A program made the translations under genes and the position numbers. Positions 46,221 through 56,155 of a stretch of 64,000 nucleotides of DNA are shown here, in pieces. Source of the DNA: Areca catechu (Eukaryota > Streptophyta > Magnoliopsida > Arecales > Arecaceae). Numbering within the stretch: position 1 is the first letter of the stretch; every line of letters begins with the position of its first letter. The notes below the pieces were generated by a model, which saw only the letters and a program-made list of their open reading frames with translations, searched no databases and was not told where the DNA came from. The stretch is from contig CM038050.1 of assembly GCA_021397845.1 (NCBI GenBank), positions 108,303,891 through 108,367,890 on the forward strand. Direction: 5' to 3'.

Positions 46221-46664
46221 AACATTCTATTGGTTGATGCATATATGGGAGGTGATCAATTCTCTTTCATTGTCTAATATGTTGGACACATAGGTTAGGT
46301 GCACCATCTAGCACTGTATTGATATCAAGATTTTTCTATGGTGGTGTTAGTCAAATACTTTGGGGATATCTTCTTCTTCCATTGCCACCACAATCCCCAC
46401 CTTGACTTCCAACCTACTCCACACCATGTAGATCCCCCCTCCGCGTTGCTCATGGCATATGGTTGTTTCAACTTCAACGACACCCTGGCCCCCTTCCCTC
46501 TACCATGTACCACTCCTAGCATCATACACCCTTATATGCCCATCCATGTAGTCAATGACCACAAAGGAGAGGCCTGGAACAAAGGCATTCTATCACGGGG
46601 CTCGTCTTTTCTTAGGCCAAACCCGTGCAGTGCTCCAAAATGCCCTACAAAAAGGAACTAGTCA
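46221..46664. other. Unassigned segment
   Basis: It lies between the LINE poly-A and the LTR of G. An open frame at 46338-46661 (108 codons, His/Pro-rich) has no recognised domain. The base composition is less AT-rich than the neighbourhood. I see no repeat partner in the window. Confidence 0.4.
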
Positions 46665-47150
46665 ATGCATGCCAGCAACAAAAATACAATACTGCAACCA
46701 AGGCAAACACACTCAAATGCACAAAGACAAAACCAGTGTTTTCATTAATGCAAATGAAGAGATTACAAGCAAAATGTAACTATCGCTAGACCTATCCCAA
46801 GGGGCTCAGAAGGAGAGGAGGCAATGATGAACTGCAAGAATCTACAAGAAAATCGACCCATAATTATTCTCGCTCACCCTCCAATACTATACGTGCGAAG
46901 CATCCCGCCAAATTCCACCCCAGGGGTTTCAAAGTATCGAGGAGACTTGTATTTTTCTGGTTCATCGCAAGAAGCCCTGACATTAGGGAAACCCTCGAAA
47001 ACCAGGCAAAATAAGGGAAACATACCCTAACGGCAGTTGCTCATGATACCTTATTATAAGATATGTACAAGACCGTGTCAGAGGCCATGACCAAGCAAAG
47101 TGCTTTGCAAATGGTCCTAAAGACTCCCACACTTGATCAGGTCAACACCC
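46665..47150 (-). repeat. 3' LTR of gypsy element G (probable)
   Basis: On the minus strand it follows directly after the chromodomain end of G and starts near TGTTGATGGGTGTTGACC. The far end is near 46665 (TGCATGCCAGCAAC on plus). Boundaries are approximate because the partner LTR is outside the window. Confidence 0.45.
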
Positions 47151-47367
47151 ATCAACATGCTTCATTTGTATGCTTCGACCCGATCCTCTTCATGCCGCAA
47201 TGAGTCCTCTGGCTCCCAGCTCGCTTCTGACTTGGAAAGTCCTTTTCACTGCACCAAGTACTCGATCACCTATACGCCATTGGGTAACACATGGACTCTA
47301 TCTACCAATATGCTGTCAACCCATTGCTCTAAGGAGGCAGTAGTAGGGGTTGGACGGTTTGACATAT
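47151..47367 (-). pseudogene. Chromodomain end of gypsy element G
   Basis: The minus-strand reading gives NMSNRPTPTTASLEQWVDSI, then LVDRVHVLPNGV-VIEYLVQ, KGLSKSEASWEPEDSL and RHEEDRVEAY. This is a chromodomain (YLV-W-G-S-SWEP pattern; the W of the second aromatic position is a stop here). It joins the integrase at 51427 once the 47368-51426 block and one CATAT copy are removed. Confidence 0.8.
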
Positions 47368-48573
47368 TGATGCAGAATAGCAAAGACAGAACACCGGTCT
47401 GTACACACCCTTACCTGTCCCTGATTGTCCATGGCAGGATATCAGCATGGATTTTGTAGTAGGCCTCCCTAAGACGTCTAGGAAGCATGATTCAGTCTTT
47501 GTGGTTGTCGATCGTTTCTCCAAGATGGCTCACTTCATTCCTTGTTCTCAAACTTTAGATGCTTCGAAGGTGGCCAAGCTTTTTCTCGATCAGGTCGTTA
47601 GGCTTCATGGTTTACCCAAAACCATTGTGTTCGATAGAGATGTCAAATTTACTAGCTATTTCTGGAAAACCCTCTGGCACATGTTCGGTACCAAGCTGAA
47701 AATCTCTACTGCCTATTATACTCAAACCAATGGCCAGACAGAGGTAGTAAATCGAAGCTTAGGAAATCTGTTGAGATGTTTAGATGGTGACAACCTGGGA
47801 AACTGGGACCTATTACTTCCTCGTGCTGAATTTGCCTACAACAGCTCAGTTAATAGGTCTATTGGGAAAAGTCCGTTCAAAGTGGTCCATGGATACAGAC
47901 CTAGGAAACCTTTAGACCTAGCTCCATTACCCACACATGCACGAGTGTCTAAGTCTGCTGAATCATATGCACAGCATATTAGGGAATTGCATAAGGAGAT
48001 TAGCCAAAAGATCTAATCGAGCAATGAACTCTATAAGCATATGACTAATTCACATAAACGGTTAAAAGAATTTAATGAAGGGGACTCCGTTATGATCAAA
48101 TTTAAACCTGAAAGGTTTCCGCCGGGAACTATGAAGAAACTCCATGCCCGGGGAGCTGGACCTTTCAAAATAATAAGAAAATTGGACCTAATGCTTATGT
48201 ATTAGAATTACCACCAGGTTATGGCATTAGTTCAACCTTTAATGTTTCAGACTTAAAAGAATACAAAGAACCTGCATTGATACCTAGTGAGCTTTTTGGT
48301 CCTAATGTTTCTTTTGAGAGTGAAACACCAAATGAGTGTCGTCCACCAAGCGTTCCTGAGAGAAAGGAGAGAATTAAAAGGATCTTGGATGACCAGATCA
48401 TTACTACTAGAAATAAAGGCTACCAACGTTATTGGTTGAGATGGCAAGGATGTCCTGAATCTGAAGACTCCTGGATTTTTCGAGAGGACCTACAACAAAT
48501 CGATCCGGATGCATTAGAAGCTTATCAAGCTAACCCTCACTCGATAGGGTCGAGTTCCTCCCACCCCGGGAAT
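47368..48573 (+). pseudogene. Integrase and chromodomain of gypsy element H
   Basis: The plus frame 47447-48016 gives MDFVVGLPKT, VVVDRFSKMAHFIPC, VFDRDVKFTSYFWKTLW and TNGQTEVVNRSLGNLL, with the D, D and E of the catalytic triad in place. Then come KEFNEGDSVMIKF, the GPY/F module (frameshift at about 48178) and, in the frame 48277-48627, a chromodomain YQRYWLRWQGCPESEDSW (about 48420-48475) and GSSSSHPG end. This is the most complete chromovirus integrase in the window. The zinc-finger part is cut at 47368. Confidence 0.9.
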
Positions 48574-49902
48574 TGGTGTGGGAACCATAATCAGGAAAAG
48601 ACTCCAACCTATTCAATTCAAGTCTGAGTCCTTATGGTTGGATTAGTCCTGTAATTAGTCATGTAATTTCTCTTTCAATTTTGAGTCCAAATAATCTTGT
48701 AATTAATTTTGAGTGCATATTGGGTCTGGTCCAGTTGAAGTCAAAGTCTTAGTCCAATTAATTTCGAGTCCATGCTGGGTCGGGTCCAATTCGAAGCCTT
48801 AGTCCAGTTGAAAGTCAGATTTTGAAGCATCAAGACAAGTCCAAAGCCAAGTGGTGCCACATGCCACTTGCCACCTCAGTGCCACATCAGCTACCACTTG
48901 CCACCTCAGCACCATCTCAGCTAGAAGCCACCTCATCAAGTGGTCCCCACTTTGGCGCCACTTGTCATGGGTTGAAGGAACTCCAAGAGGGCGCCCAAGA
49001 AGAAAGTTTGAATTCAAATGTTGGTTGGCCACCCTCTTCCACAAATCAAGCATCAAGGCCTACAAATCCTCTAAATCTCCTTGTAATCCTCCATATTTTA
49101 GGGATTTTCAAATTTTAAAGATTTGTAAGGCTCCTATTAAAGGCTTTGGGATGCCCCATTGTAAAAAAAAGGATGGATGAATAAAATTTTTGGCTTGGAT
49201 TATTCTTTCTATGTGATTGTCTATGTGTCTATGTGGTTTAGTATTTCTCCTCTTCCACTCCCACTCTAGTTCCTCCCTTCTTCCATCTCCAATGCCCAAA
49301 GACTCATTTCTTCTTCTCCAATCTCAAGTGAGCCTTCAACATGCAATGGTGAATCAAGAGGATCAACACAAGGAGACCAACCTGTTCCATTTCAAGCACT
49401 CCACCATGGCCCAAGAAGGATCCCCATCAATGCTTCATCCACCTCTCTTTCCTTTCTCCATTTCATGTTTTGTTATGTTCTTTCATCTTAGGGATTTCTT
49501 TGTTGCAGGGTTCTCTGGGATTTCGACTTTAAGAGGAAGGATCTCTTGCCACCAATCCAGAAAGCAAGAAGAGTCTCCAACCTGTAGCATGGCCTGGTCA
49601 TCTGGAAGATCCCTCAAGAGTGATCTTATTCTTATTGGAAAATCAATGCCAGGTAAGTCAGTATCAATTAGGTCTAGAAATTAATCTGACTAGCATGACT
49701 GGTGGTTTTAATTCTGTCCTATTTCTTTATTATTTCGAAGTCTCGGTAATTAGGGTTATGCATGATCATTCAAGTTTGCTTCATTAACTTATCTTTGATA
49801 AATTATGCTGAACTCTTCATATGCCGATAAAACTTGCCAGTTAATCTTCGCTAATCTCCTTTAGAGTTGCATAGTTTCATCTTCACTTTGCATTCCTACC
49901 AA
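48574..49902 (+). repeat. 3' LTR of gypsy element H
   Basis: It starts TGGTGTGGGAACC after a purine-rich CACCCCGGGAAT and runs about 1.33 kb. A TATA-like CCTATTAAAGG lies near 49132, followed by TCTATGTG repeats (49207-49240). The 3' end is set by comparison with the LTR remnants of element I (53325-54050 and 57487-58190); it is decayed, so the boundary is approximate. Confidence 0.75.
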
Positions 49903-50626
49903 GTAGGATCCGGTGGAGGCATTCAATCGAAGGAGTGGAGGGCATCATTGGTGGCAGTGAGGTAGCGGCCCGAGATGCTCTTGGGGCATAGCACCAAGGC
50001 AGGTTTGGATATGGGCAGATGTGTTCCGATCAGAGGAGTAGGGGACATCGGTGGTGTCAAATGGAGAAATCGACTGGGGTCCTCTGGATAGTAGAGAGGA
50101 AGTGGATGCCGATTCATGGATCTGTGGCATAGGGTTTTGACGGTTGGGCGGGATGGCGCAAAGTGATGGTGGTGTTGACTGAACTGGCACGGGCGGAGAT
50201 GGAGGAGATAGGCATCGTGGCCATGATGGTGGTTGGACTGAAGGCAGAGACGGAGTAGACGGTGCCATTGAAGAAGATGCCGGGGTCGATGGGCCAAGGC
50301 CATGGAGGAGATCGGACCACCATTTGTAGGAAGGGAGGCCGAGGTGGGGGATGGTGGCATGTAAGAAAAAGGAAAATGATGACAGGGGTGGAGAACTCGA
50401 TCGAGGGAGCTATGATGTCCGTCGATGGTGGGCATGGAAGACCGGTGGTGGAAATGAAATTAGAGATAAGGTGTTGTCCGACGGTGGAATGGGTGGAAGG
50501 GATCGGCGATGGGCTAGAGTATTCAAGAGTTGAACAAGGGAGAGATGAGAATGGTGGGGCTGGTGAGGGGATATGGACCCTACCCTAATTTTCTAGTTCT
50601 AAGACCAAAAGTGATGCGGAATGCCA
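49903..50626 (-). other. GC-rich internal region of LTR element F
   Basis: On the minus strand it lies between the primer-binding site of F and the LTR of H. It is GC-rich with long open frames on both strands (minus 50435-49923, 170 codons, His/Pro/Ser-rich; no recognised domain). The character is like the cargo of E: C/T-rich exon-like sequence directly behind the primer site. No gag or pol. Confidence 0.5.
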
Positions 50627-50638
50627 GCTTTGATACCA
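50627..50638 (-). other. Primer-binding site of element F
   Basis: GCTTTGATACCA on plus equals TGGTATCAAAGC on minus, one mismatch to the initiator-Met site, two bases from the LTR end at 50641. Confidence 0.8.
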
Positions 50639-50640
50639 AT

Positions 50641-51426
50641 TGATGGGGATGGATCAAGGGAGGGTCGTCGATGAGCTGAGAAGTCATCGATGATTAGGGT
50701 ACTACTATTTTTTTAAAATTTTTCTACAGTGGTGGCGAAGGAGAAATGGAGATAGAGGTTAAGAAAATTGGATACTCTATGGACTTGGAACTTACATTCA
50801 TGAAGAAATCTCTCATCTCTAAGGCATCTCACCCACCCCACTGTAGCCTAGGGCATCCCATCCATCTCACTATATGCGGAGCCTAGGGCATGCCACCCAA
50901 ATCACTACCTGAGGTCGTGAAGCAAAATCTTTAAGACCATAGAGGGGACTCGACGAGGAAGGGGATAACTTGGGCCTCACATCCCTCGATGCCTGAAAGC
51001 AAAGGCATAGGGTCTCACACCCCTCGATGCCAGAAGGCGAAGGCAAGATGGGCCTCACGCCCACTCCTTTACGGAGGTTGAATGAAGAAACACTCTTCCC
51101 TAAAAACTCTTCTTCCTTAATCAATTTTTTTATAAAGGACTAAGGGTGGTATTTATAGACCTTTCCAACCTCATTTGAATTTGAATATAAGATAAAAAGA
51201 TAAGAATGGTTCAAATTCAAATACAAGATAAGATGAGATCTATCCCAATCCTAACAACTAGATATCGAAATCCTAACCAACTAATAAATTTTAAAATAAA
51301 GATAAATCCTCAACATCTAATCTTCGAGTTTAAATTTATTTGCATCGAGATCCATACTGCTCCAAGATTCATTCTGCTTCGAGATCCCTGCTGCTTCGAG
51401 ATCCGTGCAAGTTGATGTCCCCATCA
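50641..51426 (-). repeat. 5' LTR of element F
   Basis: It is bounded by TGATGGGGA and TCCCCATCA (plus), a 9-bp inverted terminal repeat; 786 bp. A TATA (minus TCTATAAATAC) lies near 51150-51160. Three GTGTGAGGCC-like units follow on the minus strand (about 51050, 51015 and 50980). It is flanked on the right by CATAT (51427-51431), matching 47363-47367. Confidence 0.85.
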
Positions 51427-52442
51427 CATATTGCTCATGGGATCCTCTAGATCAGCATGGTATGGTTTGATGCAGCTTCCATGAAGTACTGGATGTATCT
51501 TGAGCCATGTTGAAAGTTGCATCTAGTAGGAGACATTTCCTACCCTTTCAATGATAGGGAAGAGACCCTCATACTTGCGAACTAGTCCTTTATGCACCTT
51601 GTGAAAGAACCAGAATTGGGCTTGTTATAGCTTAACCAGTACCATGTTGCATCTCTTGAAGTCTTGAGGTCTCCTCCCTTTATCAGCCCACTTCTTCATC
51701 TTCTTGGAAGCCTTATCCAAATATGCACGACAATCTCAGCATTACGGTGCCACTCCTTGGCCAAATGATAAGCTAATGGGCTATTTTCAGTATACCCCAT
51801 AACCACAGTGTGCAGAGTGGAAGGTTGCTGTCTAGTGATGATTTCAAAAGGGCTCTTGCCTGATGCAGAGCTCCGCTGCAAGTTGTAGGAGAATTGTGCT
51901 ATGTCCATCAACTTCACCCAATTCCTTTAGTTGGCACTTGCAAAGTACCTCAAATATTGCTCTAGAAGAGCATTTATTCTTTCTATCTGGCCATCAGTTT
52001 GAGGGTGGAGACTAGTGGAGAAGTATAACTTAGACCCTAATAGCTTGAAAAGCCTAGTTCAAAATCTCTCTAAGAACCTGGAGTCTCTATCACTGGCAAT
52101 GTTTTGAGGGATACCCCAATACTTCACCACATGATTCAATAAGAGTCGAGCTAAATCCTCCATGAAACAATGCAAGAGTGTTAGGATGAAGATGCCATAC
52201 TTCGAGAATCGATCCACCACCACTAGGATCGACCCCTGCTCCCCCATCTTTGGCAAGCTCGAGATGAAGTCCATCGAGACACTCTCCAATGGCCGCTCCG
52301 GTACAGGCAAAGTTCAAGGAGGCCACCAGGCTTGCTTCACTCCACCTTGTCCTGTTGGTAAATGAGACATGTTCGGCCATAATCTTTCACATCCTCTCCC
52401 ATCTTTGGCCAGTAATATGCCCTCTCCAAGATGGCAAGAGTT
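51427..52442 (-). pseudogene. Integrase of gypsy element G
   Basis: The minus-strand reading from 52442 shows YYWPKMGEDVKDYGRTC (zinc finger end), ESVSMDFISSLPK, VVVDRFSKYGIF, NIASDRDSRFLERF, then FSYNLQRSSASGKSPFEII and a C-terminal KVHKGLVRKYEGLFPIIERV and KIHPVLHGSCIKPYH. The first two catalytic aspartates are visible. It is broken by stops and frame changes. It is split from the upstream half by copia J and from the chromodomain by block F/H. Confidence 0.85.
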
Positions 52443-53259
52443 TGTTGAGTCTCAGGTGGTGCATTCATGGCTAGTTGGGTCAATGTACATGTGTTGATCT
52501 GGTCTATCATGGTTTTCCATGATGTGTCTAGGGCTAGGGTTGAGTCCGGTATGAGTCCTAGGTGTTTAGGCTCAGTTTTGGTCTTTCTGGGTCTTTGAGT
52601 CGGCTCTTCTATTGTAAGAGTCGACTTTGTTGGTTGGCACATCTCAGAATAGGTGATTGTGGACTGGACAGGTTGGCTCGGATGGATTCAGGTCAGCTCG
52701 GATGCATAGTCAGAAAACCTGCAGTCTAGACGGGTCGGCTCGAATGGATTTGGGTCGGCTCGGATGCACTGTCAAGAAACCTATTGTCTGGACGGATTGA
52801 CTCGGATGGATTCTGGTCGGCTTGGATGCAAGGCCTAGTCGACTCTAATGTCTCGGGTCAGCTCGGATGATGGTGAACTATTTTTTGAAAGGTGCCAGCT
52901 GGGGGAGTTTTTGGGATCTCGGGCACGTGTGACCGAGGTTATATATATATATTGTATTCTCATAAGAGGGTGTAAGGTGTAATGAACTTCTTGAAAGTGG
53001 AAATCCCTTTCTCCCATGAAAATTCCTCTGTTTTCTTCTTTCTTCTCTCTTCTCTCGTTCTTGGTGTTCTTGATCTTCATAGACCTAAATCCTACCGTGA
53101 TCTTCAATGAAGATTGCTGGCAAATGGTCATCCATAACTTGGTGATACGCTTCCATGATTGCTTTGTTGATCAGGGCGTTCGTTCTTGATCGGGAATAAG
53201 GCTGTTCTTGAGGGTTTGGTTTATCAAATCTGATTGAATTTGTTGCAGAATTCTTAACA
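52443..53259 (+). repeat. 5' LTR of copia element J
   Basis: It starts TGTTGAGTCTCAGG and ends TTCTTAACA, 817 bp. It has a minisatellite of about 55-60 bp units built on GGGTCGGCTCGGATGGATT (52665-52860). A TATA box ATATATATATATTG (about 52940-52953) is followed by GTATTCTC. Confidence 0.92.
52940..52953 (+). promoter_or_regulatory. TATA box of LTR J
   Basis: An alternating TA tract is followed by TTGTATTCTC; the 3' LTR has the same at about 62837-62849. The tract is a few bases shorter there. Confidence 0.55.
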
Positions 53260-53319
53260 GAGTTCGTGGAAAGAAGATATCAAGATCAGAGGGTTGGAAG
53301 TAAGATTTCTTACAAGTAC
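53260..53319 (+). other. Leader of copia J (first part), no standard primer site
   Basis: Sixty bases lie between the 5' LTR and the I insertion; the leader resumes at 58196-58223. The usual TGGTATCAGAGC is absent; only a loose GATATCAAGATCAGAGGG (53275-53292) resembles it. The primer tRNA is therefore unclear. Confidence 0.5.
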
Positions 53320-53324
53320 AGTTT

Positions 53325-54050
53325 TGATGTGGACATGCAAGATGAGGATGCAACTATGCAACCCTAAAGGAGATTAGCAAAGATTAACTTAGCAATTTCT
53401 TATTTACATATGATTAGTTCAGCATATAGTATCAAAGGAGGTCTAATGAAGAGAACTCGAACGATCAAACGTAAACCTAATAATAAGACTATCAAAATAA
53501 CAAAGAAATAGGAATAAGATTTGAACCACACAAGTTAAGCTAGGCAAATTTAATATTTCAGACCTAATCGATACTAGAACATACCTAGCATTAATCTTTC
53601 AAGTAGATCAAGTTCACTCATGAAGAGACCTCCCAAATGACAAGACCATACTACAAATTGAGGGCCCTTCTTGTTTCTGGATTATGGCAAGTAATTCCTT
53701 CCTCTTGAGTTCGGAATCCCGGAGAACCCTACAACAAAGAAACCTCGAGATTAGGAACTTGGTAAAATACGTTAGTCATGAAATGGAGAAACTAAAGAAG
53801 AGTCGAGGAAGCATTGTTGAAGAATAATCTTGGCGCCATGGTAGATCACTTGAAATGGATTAGGCCGGCCTCCTTGTGATGGTCTTCTTGATCAACCTTG
53901 ATATTGAAGAGCTAGCTTGAGATTGGAGAAGAAGGAGAGTGTCTTAGGCGTTGGAGATGGAGGAGGAGAAAGTAGGGTGGCGTGGGAGGGAGAGGAATTT
54001 AGAACTACCACTTAGGCACATAGAACTCACATAGAAGAAAATTTTTATTT
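53325..54050 (-). repeat. LTR fragment of element I, normal orientation
   Basis: On the minus strand it ends in TTGCATGTCCACATCA at 53325. It aligns with the LTR of H from about 49178 to its end, so it lacks the first ~600 bp (U3). It begins in an A/T-rich GAAAAAAATAAAAATTTTC directly behind truncated RT. Confidence 0.8.
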
Positions 54051-54607
54051 TTTTCTTTTCCATCCTCCAGGTACCATCTTTTTTAGGGGTTAACAAGGCA
54101 GGGACTGCACAAGGGCTTAAACTTTCTCTAACAAACCCCTTTCTAAGAAGTTCACTAACTTGCCTTTGTAACTCTTGATGTTCAGTTGGATTCATCCTAT
54201 AATGAGGCAAATTAGGTAAAGTCGTGCCAGGAACTAAATCTATGGCATGCTGTATGTCCCTTAAAGGTGGAAGATTGTCGGGAAGATCCTCGGGAAACAC
54301 GTCTTCAAAGTCTTTCAAATTAGACCACCTCTTGAGGGTGTTCTACAGGGGTGTGGTCCATAGTTTCCTTAGCAGCTACCATCCAAATAGGTGCTCCCTC
54401 ATTAATCTTTTTCTAATTCTCTTGCACCTATCAAATTTAATCCAGTCCTTTTTTTCTTTCAGGCTGCTAACTCCTCTTTTGGTGTTGTCCTTAGGCTGGG
54501 TTGAATGAATGACAATTTTCTTGCCATTGAAATTGAAAGCACAGGAATTTGATCGACCAAAAATTGTCACATCATGGTCAAACAGCCTTGGCCTACCTAG
54601 GATGATG
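54051..54607 (-). pseudogene. Start of RT and protease-RT linker of element I
   Basis: The minus-strand reading contains GVSSIILGRPRLFDHDVTIF (54620-54560), a poorly preserved linker, then DVFPEDLPDNLPP, GTTLPNLPHYRMNP and ALLTPKKDGTWRM (54305-54053), the N-terminal end of gypsy RT. It stops at the point where the palm domain should begin. Frame breaks occur at about 54375 and 54320. Confidence 0.85.
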
Positions 54608-56155
54608 CTACTTACTCCCATAGGGTACATCACACCAGATTCGTTCCTGATAAGACTGAAGTTGGATTCGGACCTGACATCTCTGCTTGATTGGGATAGA
54701 AGTGGAATCGATCCAGGATACCTTATATGGATTGGGATGTGGTTCAGTGGGTAATCCTAGACTCTTGGCTGCACTAGTGGAAATGGCATTGACACAGCTT
54801 CCACTATCGATCACGATCTTACAGACCTTTTCTACTATTTTTATAAATGTGTGTAGGATGCTAGTCCTACGCCAGTCTTCCTGCTCCTTGGTCTGTGTCA
54901 TGATACATCTCACAACTCCTAACACATCTGATGAGTCTACATTTTCTTCATCTCCTTCATACTCATCAGCCAAGCAATCCCCTGCTTCATAAACCTCCTC
55001 TTCATCATTCTCCAGGGGTTCTGATTCACCTTCTTCTGCCTCCCCTATATGTAAAGCTCTAGAGAGACATTGGCTCATGAAATGACCTGGTTTACGACAC
55101 TTATAGCAAACTCGCTCCCTCTCACCTCGAACTTCAGGGCTCTTTCCTTTGTCTTCTCTAGGAATTGGGGGAATGGCAGGGTTGGTCCTAGGGGTTGGAT
55201 TCGAGCTGGATCTTGGTCTATTTTGTACCAGGGACTGAACTAGGCCTGCTAACAGGAGGTTAAACCTAATAGGTTCAGGTCGTCTAAATGTAGCTCTCCT
55301 TTGAAACCTCTCATAGTCCGTGGCAACTTGGTATGCCTGATCTAAATCATGGACTTCCCTTAAAAACAGTTCCCCTTTTATATCATCATTCAACCCTGAT
55401 CTAAACCTTGATAAAGTGGCTGCTTCAGACTCGACTACGTTGCATCGCATCACAAACTCATCAAATTTAGCAACGTATTCAGAAACGGTCTTGTTACCCT
55501 GTGTCAATCGTTGCCACTGATCTAATAACCTTTGCTGATAAGACATAGGCAGATATTTCTCTCTAAGTTTCCTTTTCATATCTCTCCATGTCGCTATAGG
55601 TAAATCTCCCCTTTGCCTTGATATGCGTTCCACGTTTCCCCAATATAACCGAGCCTGATGAACTAGTCTGATTCTGGCAAACTTAAATCTTCTCTCTTCA
55701 GACATATCATACCAGTCAAAATACTGGTCCATGTCAGCCTCCCAGTCTATGTACACCTTAGGATCTAGGCTTCCCTCAAAGGTTGGTGCATCTAGACGTA
55801 TATTCCTTAAGGCCCGATCATCCTGATCAAAAGTATCATGGCGAGGTCTTCTAGGATTTGGCTCCGGAGTGTGATCAGTATAATCCTGATGTGGCCTTCT
55901 ATGAATTGGATAAGGTGTATGTTCCTGTCGTTGGGCTCTAGGGCGAACTGAAGGTAATCTGGGTGAAGGTGGTTCAGTTGGGGTCAACCTAGATTCCTCT
56001 AGGGTTCCTATCCGTTCCTCGAACTGGTCAAACCTAGCATCCAAACGGTCCATCTTCTCGATCATAGATCTCATAAGGCTTTCCATACTAGTATCCATGG
56101 ATGAACTAGGTTGGGCTTGTGAAGGGTGGTAAGGTGTGCCTGACCTAGTTGTCAT
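54608..56155 (-). CDS. Gag-protease of gypsy element I (515 codons, open)
   Basis: This is the best preserved coding frame of the window. It starts MTTRSGTPY at 56155. Residues 20-55 form a predicted helix; 120-285 are the capsid domain (TFEGSLDPKVYIDWE, MKRKLREKYLP, VSEYVAKFDEFVMRC). Residues 350-363 are a CCHC zinc knuckle CYKCRKPGHFMSQC, which binds RNA; 380-405 are an acidic spacer. Residues 445-460 hold the aspartic protease motif VIDSGSCVNAIS. Gag builds the particle and protease matures it. The frame ends before RT by a stop, and the rest of pol is lost, so the element is defective. It could still supply Gag in trans if transcribed. Confidence 0.85.
   Translation of the reverse strand: MTTRSGTPYHPSQAQPSSSMDTSMESLMRSMIEKMDRLDARFDQFEERIGTLEESRLTPTEPPSPRLPSVRPRAQRQEHTPYPIHRRPHQDYTDHTPEPNPRRPRHDTFDQDDRALRNIRLDAPTFEGSLDPKVYIDWEADMDQYFDWYDMSEERRFKFARIRLVHQARLYWGNVERISRQRGDLPIATWRDMKRKLREKYLPMSYQQRLLDQWQRLTQGNKTVSEYVAKFDEFVMRCNVVESEAATLSRFRSGLNDDIKGELFLREVHDLDQAYQVATDYERFQRRATFRRPEPIRFNLLLAGLVQSLVQNRPRSSSNPTPRTNPAIPPIPREDKGKSPEVRGERERVCYKCRKPGHFMSQCLSRALHIGEAEEGESEPLENDEEEVYEAGDCLADEYEGDEENVDSSDVLGVVRCIMTQTKEQEDWRRTSILHTFIKIVEKVCKIVIDSGSCVNAISTSAAKSLGLPTEPHPNPYKVSWIDSTSIPIKQRCQVRIQLQSYQERIWCDVPYGSK

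Noticed and set aside
49217..49684. Plus open frame of 155 codons with a hydrophobic stretch
   Set aside because: It lies wholly in the LTR of H; the homologous LTR remnants of I do not keep the frame.
49923..50435. Minus frame of 170 codons, His/Pro-rich
   Set aside because: Same compositional reason; no domain, and plus frames of similar length overlap.
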